Source: Candidatus Methanomassiliicoccus intestinalis Issoire-Mx1 (GTDB lineage Archaea > Thermoplasmatota > Thermoplasmata > Methanomassiliicoccales > Methanomassiliicoccaceae). Taken from it: a stretch of DNA of 64,000 bases. The DNA lies in the NCBI RefSeq assembly GCF_000404225.1, contig NC_021353.1, positions 1,178,001 to 1,242,000 of the forward strand, written 5' to 3'. Below are positions 51,271 to 60,513 of the stretch, one piece after another. The position numbers and the translations under genes were made by a program. How positions within the stretch are numbered: position 1 is the first letter of the stretch; every line of letters starts with the position of its first letter. The notes under the pieces were generated by a model. It saw only the letters and a program-made list of their open reading frames with translations. It made no database searches and was not told the DNA's origin.

Positions 51271-51280
51271 GTATATAAAA
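51271..51280 (+). promoter_or_regulatory. purA TATA box
   Basis: GTATATAAAA lies 66-75 bp before ATG 51346, implying a leader of about 40 nt. Confidence 0.5.
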
Positions 51281-51345
51281 GCAGTTTAAGATCCAAATCT
51301 ACGCAATATATTAAAATAGCGAGTAATAATGTCAAGAGCGATTTC

Positions 51346-52647
51346 ATGCCAACTCTCGCGGTTATAGGCTCGCAATGGGGAGACGAAGGAAAAGGAAAGA
51401 TTACAGATTACCTTGCCGAAGGTGCAAACATTGTTGTCCGTTATCAAGGCGGTGCAAACGCTGGACATACAATAAAGATAGATGATGAAGTATTCGCACT
51501 TCATCTTCTGCCGTCAGGCATACTCAGGAAAGATGTAACAGCTGTTATCGGAAACGGAATGGTCCTTGACCTAGATCGTCTGGAAGAAGAGTTTGAGTCA
51601 CTTAAAGAGAAGGGAATAACAGGATATGACCTCAGAATCTCTGACAGAGTCAACATCGTCCTTCCATATCACCGCACTCTTGACGGTGCAGAGGAGAGAT
51701 CCAGAGGTGCCAAGGGTGTAGGAACCACAGGCCGCGGAATAGGCCCGTGTTATGCTGACAAGATTTCTAGGGAAGGCATCAGAATGGGAGACCTTCTGGA
51801 TGAAGAGTTCCTCAGAAGCAGAATTGATATGATACTGCCTATAAAGGAGAAGTTTGCAGCTACTCTCGGCGAAGATCTAGACATTAAAAAAGAAGCTTTG
51901 ATCTCCAAACTTTTAGCATACGGCAAAAAGTATGAAGACAGCATCTGTGATGTTTCAGTTTTGATTAACGATGCGATTAAAGAAGGAAAGAAGGTAATGT
52001 TTGAAGGTGCCCAGGGAACTATGCTTGACGTAGACTACGGTACCTACCCATTCGTTACATCTTCCAACTGTACATCTGCCGGAATCTGCACTGGAGTGGG
52101 TGTTCCACCGTCTGCAGTTCAGGAAGTTGTCGGAGTCGTGAAAGCGTACACCACAAGAGTTGGATCCGGTCCGTTTGTGACAGAGCTGCATGATGAAACT
52201 GGAGAAATGCTGCTCAAGAACGGCGGAGAGTTCGGTACAACCACCGGCAGAGCAAGAAGATGCGGCTGGCTGGATCTGGTTGTCGTGAGACATGCGGTGC
52301 GCCTGAACGGCCTTACATCAATTGCACTCACTAAGCTCGATGTCCTTAACGGAATTAAAGAGATTAAAGTCTGTACGGCATATGAAATCGATGGAGAAGA
52401 GGTAAAGAACTTCCCCGGAAATCCGCGGAAGCTTGAGAATGCCAAGCCGATATATGACACCCTCGAGGGCTGGGAAGGCTGGACAGAGGAAACTTCAAAG
52501 GTCTGCAAACGCGGCTACGATGCCCTTCCAGAAAAGATGAAAGAATACATTTCATACATAGAGAAAGACACCGGCGTTCCTGTCGGAATCATCTCAGTCG
52601 GAAAAGGCAGAAACGAAACAATAGACAGAAGAGAAAACAAGTGGTAA
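51346..52647 (+). CDS. purA: Adenylosuccinate synthetase
   Basis: The 433-residue enzyme makes adenylosuccinate from IMP, aspartate and GTP. It has the N-terminal GTP/catalytic loop IGSQWGDEGKGKITDYLAEGAN (catalytic Asp and phosphate loop), RYQGGANAGHTI (catalytic His), GTTGRGIGPCYADK, EGAQGTMLDVDYGTYPFVTSSN, VVGVVKAYTTRVGSGPF and the GTTTGRARRCGWLD loop. Length matches the family. It is monocistronic with its own TATA box; purB is not in the window. Confidence 0.97.
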   Translation: MPTLAVIGSQWGDEGKGKITDYLAEGANIVVRYQGGANAGHTIKIDDEVFALHLLPSGILRKDVTAVIGNGMVLDLDRLEEEFESLKEKGITGYDLRISDRVNIVLPYHRTLDGAEERSRGAKGVGTTGRGIGPCYADKISREGIRMGDLLDEEFLRSRIDMILPIKEKFAATLGEDLDIKKEALISKLLAYGKKYEDSICDVSVLINDAIKEGKKVMFEGAQGTMLDVDYGTYPFVTSSNCTSAGICTGVGVPPSAVQEVVGVVKAYTTRVGSGPFVTELHDETGEMLLKNGGEFGTTTGRARRCGWLDLVVVRHAVRLNGLTSIALTKLDVLNGIKEIKVCTAYEIDGEEVKNFPGNPRKLENAKPIYDTLEGWEGWTEETSKVCKRGYDALPEKMKEYISYIEKDTGVPVGIISVGKGRNETIDRRENKW

Positions 52648-52727
52648 CCACCACTTACTTCCATATTTTTTTCTGCTTCCCTGACAGAAGTCGGGAAAGC
52701 TTAATACAATTCAGCATATGATGTAAC

Positions 52728-53912
52728 ATGGTCAATATGCCGGAACTTAACGTTACATTCAATTCTTCAACAGCATCGGTTGATGTATGGGACGGCTTCA
52801 GCACTGCGGAAGTTAAGCCCAAAGGAGATATTTACTCAGTATCAAAGGCTTCAGAACTCGCCTGGATTGCTGAACAGGTTAATTCCGGCAACAATTTCTC
52901 AGGCAGAACCGTCAGACTCATGTCCAATATAGATCTGGGAGATAAGATCTGGAAACCCATAGGAAGTGAAAACAACAGATTTGACGGCCTGTTTGACGGG
53001 CAGACCAATTCGGTGATGAACGTCCGCACTCAGAATTCTATATATGCAGGTCTGTTTGGAGCGGTAGACGACAACGGCAGGATTGTAAAGCTGGGAATGA
53101 AAGGGACGTTTAAGATTGTTTCAGACTCAGAAGTTTACGCAGGAGCGATAACTGGAGTAAACCACGGCACAATCGAGGACTGCTTCAATGCCTGCAGTAT
53201 TTTTACAGACATCAAATCAGAAGAAAACTCATCCGTGGGCGGTATTGCAGGAGTTAATTTCAAAATGATCTCCAACTGTTTCAACGATGCTGATATGATA
53301 TCATCATCCCAAGCTGTTCAGATGGGAGGACTTGCAGGCGTGAACAACGGCATTATTGAAGAGTGCTATAACGAAGGAAAAGTATCTTCTCAGATACAGG
53401 AAGGAAATCTGCCTGCGGGTGTAAGCATCTATTCCGGGGGAATATCTGGAATCAGTCATGGATTCATAGGAAAATGTTACAACGAGGGCATTGTTGAATC
53501 TTCGCTCACTTCAGCAGAGACCGATTATGCAGAGCTGTTCGCAGGAGGGATCTGCGGCTGGAGCGACGGTCATCTGAATGACTGTTACAATCTGAAAGGA
53601 GTTAAAGCAGTCATCAACATTGAATCCGAAAAAGAAATGCTGACTGCTAACGCTTATGCAGGTGGTATAAGCGGCTGGAATTCCGGAATAATTGAAAAAT
53701 GCTACAATGAGAATGAAGTGCGCTCTGTATCAAGATTAAGCAAGAGCGGGGCTGAAGAGTCATATTCAGGCGGCATAGTCGGAATCAATTTAGGAAACGT
53801 TCATCAAAGCCGCAATATGGGAAAGGCTTATGCAGAGTCTTCAACAGACACGAATGCACATGTTCACAGCATTACCGGAAAGAATGACGGCAGCATAACA
53901 GATTCATTCTGA
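52728..53912 (+). CDS. GLUG-repeat protein without signal peptide
   Basis: The 394-residue protein contains about eight GLUG-type repeats (AGAITGVNHGTIEDCFNAC, MGGLAGVNNGIIEECYNEGKV, GGIVGINLGNVHQSRNMGKA) after an 80-residue start resembling that of the adhesin body at 38723 (ELAWIAEQVNSGNNFSGRTVRLMSNIDL). GLUG repeats normally occur in secreted adhesins and build beta-helices, but this protein has no signal peptide, membrane segment or InlB repeats. It may be cytoplasmic, leave by an unknown route or be a pared-down copy. The start is ATG 52728, with no obvious ribosome site, consistent with a leaderless transcript. The MGMT-like gene starts 15 bp after its stop. Confidence 0.75.
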   Translation: MVNMPELNVTFNSSTASVDVWDGFSTAEVKPKGDIYSVSKASELAWIAEQVNSGNNFSGRTVRLMSNIDLGDKIWKPIGSENNRFDGLFDGQTNSVMNVRTQNSIYAGLFGAVDDNGRIVKLGMKGTFKIVSDSEVYAGAITGVNHGTIEDCFNACSIFTDIKSEENSSVGGIAGVNFKMISNCFNDADMISSSQAVQMGGLAGVNNGIIEECYNEGKVSSQIQEGNLPAGVSIYSGGISGISHGFIGKCYNEGIVESSLTSAETDYAELFAGGICGWSDGHLNDCYNLKGVKAVINIESEKEMLTANAYAGGISGWNSGIIEKCYNENEVRSVSRLSKSGAEESYSGGIVGINLGNVHQSRNMGKAYAESSTDTNAHVHSITGKNDGSITDSF

Positions 53913-53927
53913 TCTGCAGGTGTTTAC

Positions 53928-54407
53928 GTGGCAAATGAAGAAAAGAAAGATTTCAATGCCATGCTGCGTAAGAATACGGATATGCCAAAAACGCAGATTG
54001 TTACGGATGAAAGCATTATCAAAAGATACGGCGGAGAACGAATGTTCTTCGCTCCACCGCTGGCTTACGATGAACTCATGAAAAAGGTACCTCATGGAAA
54101 GGTTGTAACTGCAGAAAAAATCAGAGAATATCTCGCAGAAAAGAATTGTGCAGATTTTACAGATCCCATGACGGCTGGACTATTCATATCGATTGCAGCA
54201 TGGGCAAGTCATCAGAGAGAAGAAAATATAACTCCATATTGGAGAACATTAAAGACTGACGGCGAACTTAATGCAAAATATCCCGGCGGCATTGAAGCCC
54301 AGAAAAAGATGCTTGAAGAAGAAGGGCATGTTATCATTCAGAAAGGCAGAAAAAACATCAGATTCTTTGTAAAGGACTGTGAAAATGTCTTATTTGATCT
54401 GCATTAG
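53928..54407 (+). CDS. MGMT-like (alkyltransferase-like fold) protein
   Basis: The 159-residue protein has the winged-helix alkyltransferase-like region YDELMKKVPHGKVVTAEKIREYLAEKN followed by ISIAAWASHQREENITPYWRTL. It ends with a segment typical of gut-bacterial MGMT-family proteins (GELNAKYPGGIEAQKKMLEEEGHVIIQKGRK). The PCHR active-site motif of true O6-methylguanine methyltransferases is absent, so at most a DNA-lesion-binding ATL-type role is likely. Start GTG 53928 follows an AGGTG. Confidence 0.7.
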   Translation: MANEEKKDFNAMLRKNTDMPKTQIVTDESIIKRYGGERMFFAPPLAYDELMKKVPHGKVVTAEKIREYLAEKNCADFTDPMTAGLFISIAAWASHQREENITPYWRTLKTDGELNAKYPGGIEAQKKMLEEEGHVIIQKGRKNIRFFVKDCENVLFDLH

Positions 54408-54460
54408 TCAAACCTTGTAAAATTGTTTTTATAAAAAAAGCAGACTGGGGAGGTCTGCAT

Positions 54461-55255
54461 TTAAAATTCGCATCCCAGAGGTACTGGACATATGTATTTT
54501 GAGGAATTCTGCGGGATGATCATAGGAACTCCGCGGTGATCGATGATCTCCACATCGATGTCATACACTTTTCTTATCAGATCTTCTGTGATAATTTCAG
54601 GGCCGCCGTAAGCTAGTATTCTGCCTTCATTGATGAACATGAATTTATCAGAATAATGAGCAGCCAGATTGATGTCGTGCATAGTCATCAGGGTGCATAT
54701 TCCTCTGGATCTGACAACCTTTTCAATCATCTGCATAGTCTTATGCTGGTTTGCGATATCAAGATTATTTGTCGGTTCATCCAGAATTAAAACTTTAGGC
54801 TCCTGCACGATGGCTCTGGCGATGTGCACTTTCTGAAACTCTCCGCCGCTGATATTTGTAATGTACTTCAGGGACAACGGGGCGAGGCCCATGCCGTTAA
54901 TCACTTCACTCACTTTTTTAAGATCCTCTCTGGTGGCATTCAATTCAAAATAAGGTTTTCTTCCCAGTAAAACAGAATCATATACAGTCATCAGGGATTT
55001 TGGCACAAACTGCGGCACGTATCCAATGTTCTTTGACATTTCTTTTCCAGATAGTTTCAAAACATCGGTGCCGTTGATAAGCACCTTACCTGTCTGAGGC
55101 TTGTGGACATTGCACAGACATTTGAGAAGTGTCGTTTTTCCTACCCCGTTAGGACCTAGGATTGAGACAATATTGTTCTCTTTGGCATCAAAAGATACGT
55201 CAGACAGTACTTTTTCGCTGCCGTATGAGAAATTAAGATCTTCAACATGAAGCAT
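54461..55255 (-). CDS. Iron-chelate/cobalamin ABC importer ATPase, third copy
   Basis: This 264-residue ATPase has Walker A GPNGVGKTTLL, GYVPQFVPKSLMTVYDSVLLGR, signature NISGGEFQKVHIARAI, Walker B VLILDEPTNNLD and MTMHDIN. It overlaps the permease gene by 14 bp. It is more divergent than the other two copies (ISGGEF rather than LSAGQH), so this importer is not a recent duplicate. The tail ends in CPVPLGCEF. Confidence 0.92.
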   Translation of the reverse strand: MLHVEDLNFSYGSEKVLSDVSFDAKENNIVSILGPNGVGKTTLLKCLCNVHKPQTGKVLINGTDVLKLSGKEMSKNIGYVPQFVPKSLMTVYDSVLLGRKPYFELNATREDLKKVSEVINGMGLAPLSLKYITNISGGEFQKVHIARAIVQEPKVLILDEPTNNLDIANQHKTMQMIEKVVRSRGICTLMTMHDINLAAHYSDKFMFINEGRILAYGGPEIITEDLIRKVYDIDVEIIDHRGVPMIIPQNSSKYICPVPLGCEF

Positions 55256-56387
55256 TTTTCTTATACCCCCTGATTAAAACATACAGGAACAAAGGACCTC
55301 CTATTGCAGAAGTGATTATGCCTACCGGGATTACTTTGTCAAATGCATAATGGCTGATTATGTGGGAAATCATCATGATGATGGAACCAATCAGCATGGA
55401 ACCTATGAGGAGATATCTGTTATCGTTGCCTATCACCCTCTTCACTATATGCGGAGCTGCAAGTCCGATGAAACCAATTACTCCCATGTAAGAGACTGTA
55501 ACAGCGGTGATGACTGCAGAGACTGTAAGGCCCATAAGCCTGGTTCTTGAAATATTCAGGCCCAGTCCTCTTGCAACCTCTTCTCCTGCCTCCATTGCAT
55601 TATAATCCCAGCGCTTCCAAAGAAAGTATATTATTCCAATTAAACTTACAAAAAATATTATTTTTAGACCATCCCAGTTAACTTTGTCAAGGCTTCCAAA
55701 CTGCCAGAATACAATTGAGGAAAGCGCTACATCATCTGCGATATACTGTGTAAATGCCAGAGCGGCAGAGAATATGGCACTGATGGCCATTCCTGCCAGC
55801 ACAAGACTTTCCGGAGAAGCACTGGTGAACTTAGAAAGCACTATGATCAGACCCGTGGCTGCCATAGAAAACACGAATGCACAGATTGTTACGATGGCAG
55901 GGTTGTTTATGACAGGATAAGCAGGAGAAGAACCTGCTATTATTATTCCGCCGTTTAGTACCAATATGCCGATCGCTGCACCGAAAGCTGAAGCATTAGA
56001 CAGACCAAGTGTGAAGGGAGAAGCCAGAGGATTTCTGAGAATACTCTGCATTACAGCTCCTGAAATCCCCAGAGCACAGCCTGCCAGAATAGCAGCGGCA
56101 ATTCTGGGGAGACGAAGATCCCAGACGACATCATCTTTCCAGGCACCACCTTTATTGAAAATGCTGCTGAAGATTTCAGAATAAGAAAGACTGGTGTCTC
56201 CGAGTCCTAACGTAACAACAATCAGAACAATCAGCAGCACCAGCATCGATACTAAGAATAAAATTTTTCGATAAGTGTATTTCAGGTAGCCTTCCGTGAC
56301 GGCATCGACCTCAGTCTCTCTGCTGAGATCCAGCACCTTTTCTTTTTTTAAAGAAGAAAAAATTGAAAGGTGTTTGTCATCAGCCAA
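55242..56387 (-). CDS. Iron-chelate/cobalamin ABC importer permease, third copy
   Basis: This 381-residue FecCD-type permease has a 50-residue cytoplasmic lead, then about ten helices with AAAILAGCALGISGAVMQSILRNPLASPFTLGLSNASAFGAA and GVIGFIGLAAPHIVKRVIGNDNRYLL. It is single in this operon, thus a homodimer. It starts 9 bp after the binding-protein stop. Confidence 0.92.
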   Translation of the reverse strand: MADDKHLSIFSSLKKEKVLDLSRETEVDAVTEGYLKYTYRKILFLVSMLVLLIVLIVVTLGLGDTSLSYSEIFSSIFNKGGAWKDDVVWDLRLPRIAAAILAGCALGISGAVMQSILRNPLASPFTLGLSNASAFGAAIGILVLNGGIIIAGSSPAYPVINNPAIVTICAFVFSMAATGLIIVLSKFTSASPESLVLAGMAISAIFSAALAFTQYIADDVALSSIVFWQFGSLDKVNWDGLKIIFFVSLIGIIYFLWKRWDYNAMEAGEEVARGLGLNISRTRLMGLTVSAVITAVTVSYMGVIGFIGLAAPHIVKRVIGNDNRYLLIGSMLIGSIIMMISHIISHYAFDKVIPVGIITSAIGGPLFLYVLIRGYKKNASC

Positions 56388-56396
56388 GATACCACC

Positions 56397-57614
56397 TTAC
56401 GCTACACTGAATGTGTATCCGCCGGCGTTCTTCACAATTTCTACCTGGCTGAACAGAGGCAGCTCTACTCCGTTCTTTGATGATTTTTCATTAAAGAACT
56501 GTGACATGTCGCTGATGACTGAGGATCCGTCTGAACCATAGAAGAATTCAAAGATCTCATTCATCTTGTTCATCACATCTTTCTGACTCATAGAATCATA
56601 AAGAAGGTAGCTTATGTAGAACGAGCCCACCAATGAAACATCCCAGTTGCAGCCGTCCCACACGATCGGCAGGACAGTATACATTGAAATGTCATTGGAT
56701 GGGTCGGCATCGTTGTTCACGCCGTAGATGTAGTCCATAACCAGCTGGCTGGAGTTATTGCCAATGATTTTATCGGAGGAGGAGGGATCGATTAACATCA
56801 TGGTCATGTTCAGTTTGGCAACGGTTTCCACATCCAGTTCTACTTTTGTATCTTTACTTTGATTGTACACATTGCTTACGCCGTTAACTTCCAGAGGTGC
56901 GTAGAATGGGAATGTAACATTCAGAGGGTTTGAACCGCTGATTGTAAGACCGGAGGTTATTATTTTTTCGTCCGTAGTTCCAATCATTGATTTCAACTCC
57001 TGAAGATACTTGTTGAATCCGCTGATGAGTTCTTTAGCTCTGTCAGTTTCTTTCAGAACTATTCCCAGCTGGGTGATCTGCTGTGTAAAATCATCATTAA
57101 GCTTATAAGTCGCAGGATCCCAGTAAGCAGCACTGGTGCTCATGGATTTGAGTACAAAAACAGGCACGGCCTTTGCCAGAATATTTACCATATCTGCATA
57201 GTTGGCATACACGTTTCCTCCGACAATTACCAGACTCGGCTGGAGATTTGCCACTCTTTCAACATCTTCAGAGGTGATGGCGTTGTCAGAATGTACTTTT
57301 GTCAGCTTATCATAGTCGTATGCGTATGAGTATGCTCTGCCGTTTTTGTTGTCAGTGACATCTCCGTCATCGACTTCGATAACTTTTTCATTTAAATTAA
57401 AATATGAAACAAATCTAAGCGGATCCACGCTTCCAAAGGTTACAATCCCACGGTCCAGATTGTCCGGTATCTCTACACTTCTGCCGGCCATATCCTTAAC
57501 AGTATCTGACGATTCATTTCCTTTGACATCGTCAGAGTTCCAGGTGAATACAATTGCAGCTCCCGCCACAACTATGATTGCAACCAAACATACAGCTACA
57601 AGTTTAGTTTTCAT
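56397..57614 (-). CDS. ABC importer substrate-binding protein, third copy, no dockerin
   Basis: The 405-residue protein has an N-terminal hydrophobic anchor (residues 4-25) without lipobox and the usual binding-protein start (VKDMAGRSVEIPDNLDRGIVTFGSVDPLRFVSYF). It continues with VERVANLQPSLVIVGGNVYANY and a C-terminal YISYLLYDS. It lacks the dockerin-like segment and the TGGAT dyad of the other two. An AGGAGG is seen upstream. Divergent from the FmdE-family gene across a 93-bp promoter region, which suggests related regulation. Confidence 0.88.
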   Translation of the reverse strand: MKTKLVAVCLVAIIVVAGAAIVFTWNSDDVKGNESSDTVKDMAGRSVEIPDNLDRGIVTFGSVDPLRFVSYFNLNEKVIEVDDGDVTDNKNGRAYSYAYDYDKLTKVHSDNAITSEDVERVANLQPSLVIVGGNVYANYADMVNILAKAVPVFVLKSMSTSAAYWDPATYKLNDDFTQQITQLGIVLKETDRAKELISGFNKYLQELKSMIGTTDEKIITSGLTISGSNPLNVTFPFYAPLEVNGVSNVYNQSKDTKVELDVETVAKLNMTMMLIDPSSSDKIIGNNSSQLVMDYIYGVNNDADPSNDISMYTVLPIVWDGCNWDVSLVGSFYISYLLYDSMSQKDVMNKMNEIFEFFYGSDGSSVISDMSQFFNEKSSKNGVELPLFSQVEIVKNAGGYTFSVA

Positions 57615-57707
57615 CTGATGTGTATAATTAACCTCCTAGTATATGAGTATTACTTTTTTAAATAAAGTAACATTAAGTTTATCTGGAGAAGATGTATTCT
57701 GTAAAAC

Positions 57708-58244
57708 ATGGATGAAAAACTGTGGGGAGAATGTATCAAATTTCACGGCCACGCCTGTCCCGGGCTTGCTTTCGGCTACAAAGCTTCCGCAACCGCTGCA
57801 GAGATTCTCGGAATTCCGCTGGAGAAAGCCGGAGACGAGGAAATCGTATGCATTTCAGAAAACGATGCCTGCGGCGTAGACTGCATTCAGTACCTGCTTT
57901 CCTGCACCATCGGAAAAGGCAACCTGCTGCTCAGGATTACAGGAAAACCAGCGTACACATTCTTCAGAAGAGACAGTGGAAAAGGAATAAGGCTTATTGT
58001 CAAGAACTTTGACAAAGAATCATACAGCAGAGAAGAACTTATTCAGCATATTCTAGACAGTCCTGCAGAAGATATCTTTGAGATGAGCGAGCCCAGATCA
58101 GAAATGCCTGAGAAAGCAAGAATGTTTCAGAGTGTAGTATGCGAATGCTGCGGAGAAGCCGCGAGGGAAGACAAGATCAGGCTGCAGGATGGAAAGAAAG
58201 TCTGCCTGGACTGCTTTGAAAGCTACGAACGATTCTTCCTGTGA
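57708..58244 (+). CDS. FmdE-family protein with C-terminal zinc ribbon
   Basis: The 178-residue protein has the FmdE pattern: FHGHACPGLAFGYKASATAAEILG, ENDACGVDCIQYLLSCTIGKGNLL and a YTFFRR segment. A C-terminal four-Cys zinc finger follows (CECCGEAAREDKIRLQDGKKVCLDC). FmdE genes are named after the molybdenum formylmethanofuran dehydrogenase operon. Methanomassiliicoccales lack that pathway, so here another role is likely, perhaps metal handling, given its position divergent from a metal-chelate importer. The start is the ATG of MDEKLWGEC. Confidence 0.85.
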   Translation: MDEKLWGECIKFHGHACPGLAFGYKASATAAEILGIPLEKAGDEEIVCISENDACGVDCIQYLLSCTIGKGNLLLRITGKPAYTFFRRDSGKGIRLIVKNFDKESYSREELIQHILDSPAEDIFEMSEPRSEMPEKARMFQSVVCECCGEAAREDKIRLQDGKKVCLDCFESYERFFL

Positions 58245-58483
58245 TATTAGCACACTTATGAAATCCAGACAGTCATTTTTCTAAGGTTTGTGCATTAAAC
58301 GCATAAACTGATTGAAAAATGTTATGATCTGGCATTCAAAGCAGATGATGACATTCGAGAATTTATTTACATTTCATAAATAATATTGTATATACAAAAA
58401 TTTTGATAAGTATCGTAATTACAATTAAATTATAATATTGAACAGACTAACTTTTTTTCAAGTCTATCGGGACACTTGATCAA

Positions 58484-58525
58484 ATAAATATAAATAGTTA
58501 AGCTAGATTAAGTAAGTTGACTTAA
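58484..58525 (+). promoter_or_regulatory. marR-MATE promoter with palindromic operator
   Basis: TATA-like AAATATAAATAG (58486-58497) precedes the perfect palindrome TTAAGT-N6-ACTTAA (58508-58525), nested in AGTTAAG...CTTAACT (58496-58527), at the predicted transcription start and 20 bp before the MarR start. Its size and position fit autorepression by the MarR dimer. Confidence 0.6.
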
Positions 58526-58544
58526 CTACTTGCGAGATGGATAA

Positions 58545-58991
58545 ATGAGTTTAGAAGATTCAATGGATCGGTTCTGGTATGAAATCACTGTGAACCAGCT
58601 GCGCAATCAACAGGGTAAATGCATGAAAGACATATCGTTCAACACCAGCATGTATCTTGACCTGGTTAAATTCAGGGGCACAGCTACAGTCAGTTCCATT
58701 GCTGAAGATCTCGACATCTCCAAAGCTGCGGTAACTATGAAAGTTAACGAGCTGGTTAAGCAGGGCCTGGTAAAGAAAATACAGAGCGAAGAGGATAAGC
58801 GCATCAATCATCTTGAAGTTACAGGAATTGCATCCGAAGACTACGAGATTTACTACAGGCCCTTGAGATATGCAATAGAGACGATCGAAAAGAAATATAC
58901 ACAAGAAAAAATAGATGTGTTCTGTGAAGTTCTGGAAACACTCAATGACTGCTTCCAGAACTGCAACAAGACGCATTCAGAGGAGTTATGA
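58545..58991 (+). CDS. MarR-family transcriptional regulator
   Basis: The 148-residue protein has a winged helix (TSMYLDLVKFRGTATVSSIAEDLDISKAAVTMKVNELVKQGLVKKIQSEEDKRINHLEVT) with the MarR wing motif EEDKR and flanking dimerisation helices. It overlaps the MATE gene by 4 bp and a palindromic operator lies before it. It probably represses itself and the efflux pump until a ligand binds. The region 58245-58480 upstream is AT-rich and holds no gene. Confidence 0.9.
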   Translation: MSLEDSMDRFWYEITVNQLRNQQGKCMKDISFNTSMYLDLVKFRGTATVSSIAEDLDISKAAVTMKVNELVKQGLVKKIQSEEDKRINHLEVTGIASEDYEIYYRPLRYAIETIEKKYTQEKIDVFCEVLETLNDCFQNCNKTHSEEL

Positions 58992-60334
58992 CCAACCCGC
59001 TTTCAAAAGATTTTAATTACAAATCATTGTTGATGTTTGCCCTGCCTACAGCAATAATGATGGTTGTCGTTTCACTGTACACCATAGTAGACGGCATATT
59101 CATAGCAAGATATGTGGGCTCAAATGCTCTCGCTTCAATTAACATAGTCAGTCCGTTCTACTCAGCAATCCTGGCCATAGGAGTAATGCTGGGTACGGGA
59201 GGAAGCGCCATAATCGCCAAGAGAATGGGAGAAGGAGTTATCGAAAAAGCAAGAAAGAACTTCTCCATGATAGTTCTGACAGGCTTCATTGCAGGCGTAG
59301 TCATATCCGTAGTCGGACTAGTCTTCCTTGATCCCCTGATATATCTGCTGGGTTCAAGCGACTTGCTGTTTGGATACTGTAAAGACTATCTGCAGATCCT
59401 GCTGGTCTTCATGCCTGCATTTATCTTGCAGGTGATGTTTCAGACCCTCTTCGTAACCGCCGGCAAACCTAAGTTAGGTCTAACCCTAATAGTAGGAGCA
59501 GGAGTTCTGAATATCATTCTGGACTATGTCTTCATTGTCGTCATGGAACTGGGAGTAGCAGGTGCAGCCCTCGGAACTTCAGTCGGATTCATGCTGCCTG
59601 CAGTAGTGGGCGTAGGATATTTCCTGACTAAAAGGAATAATCTGCACTTCACTAAACCTGATGCCGACTGGCGTGCACTGAGCAAAACATGCACCAACGG
59701 CTCATCAGAAATGGTGACCAACCTGGCAAACGGAATAATGGTGTTCCTCTTCAACTATCAGATGATGAAGTACGTGGGAGAAGACGGCGTGGCTGCTATC
59801 ACTACAGTCCTGTACGCGCAATTCATCTTCACGGCAATATACTTCGGATTCTCTACAGGAGTGGCGCCCATTCTGAGTTACAACTATGGCAGCGGCAACA
59901 CTGAACGCTTGAGAAAGGTATTCAAGATGAGCATTACGACAATTGTCATACTGTCGGTAAGCGCATTCGTTCTGGCAATGATACTTGCTCCTACGATTAC
60001 GAACATCTTCCTTCAGGAAGGAACCTATGCTCACGATTTGGCGATAAGCGGATTTTACATATTCGCTGTAGAGTTCCTGTTCTGCGGAGTGAATGTTTAC
60101 GCTAGTGCATTCTTCACTGCCCTTTCAAACGGAAAGGTATCAGCATTCATATCGCTGATGAGAACATTCGTGTTCATCGCCATTGCAGTCCTTGTGCTTC
60201 CAATATACATGGGACTGGACGGCGTCTGGATAGCAGTGCCCCTGGCAGAGTTCCTGACAATCTGGATATCGATATATCTGATAAAGAGCAGCGGATATAC
60301 AAGAGCGCCAAAAACACAAACTGTTTCCAGCTGA
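58988..60334 (+). CDS. MATE-family efflux transporter
   Basis: The 448-residue membrane protein has twelve predicted helices in two six-helix halves. Halves start LMFALPTAIMMVVVSLYTIVDGIFIARYVG and GSSEMVTNLANGIMVFLFNYQMMKYVG, the latter followed by YFGFSTGVAPILSYNYGSGN, as in the MepA/DinF branch. It expels cationic drugs in exchange for Na+ or H+. It is translated with the MarR regulator (ATGA overlap) and followed by a GC-rich hairpin. Confidence 0.92.
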   Translation: MTNPLSKDFNYKSLLMFALPTAIMMVVVSLYTIVDGIFIARYVGSNALASINIVSPFYSAILAIGVMLGTGGSAIIAKRMGEGVIEKARKNFSMIVLTGFIAGVVISVVGLVFLDPLIYLLGSSDLLFGYCKDYLQILLVFMPAFILQVMFQTLFVTAGKPKLGLTLIVGAGVLNIILDYVFIVVMELGVAGAALGTSVGFMLPAVVGVGYFLTKRNNLHFTKPDADWRALSKTCTNGSSEMVTNLANGIMVFLFNYQMMKYVGEDGVAAITTVLYAQFIFTAIYFGFSTGVAPILSYNYGSGNTERLRKVFKMSITTIVILSVSAFVLAMILAPTITNIFLQEGTYAHDLAISGFYIFAVEFLFCGVNVYASAFFTALSNGKVSAFISLMRTFVFIAIAVLVLPIYMGLDGVWIAVPLAEFLTIWISIYLIKSSGYTRAPKTQTVSS

Positions 60335-60342
60335 TTTAAACC

Positions 60343-60363
60343 GCAGCCCCGGAGCGGGGCTGC
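60343..60363 (+). terminator. Hairpin after the MATE gene
   Basis: GCAGCCCC-GGAGC-GGGGCTGC, 9 bp after the stop; a strong 8-bp stem, with T-rich sequence a little downstream. Confidence 0.6.
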
Positions 60364-60513
60364 TCATATTCACATCCGTGTTTTTCTAAATAGAATTTCA
60401 TTCTTCCATGCTGAAGTGCATTTGTTAAAAAAAATAAACTGCAGTCAAAAAAAGATCTGGATTCGTCAAAAGTTTAATGTTGCCAGCAGGCATCATTCGA
60501 ATGGTAATGGAGA

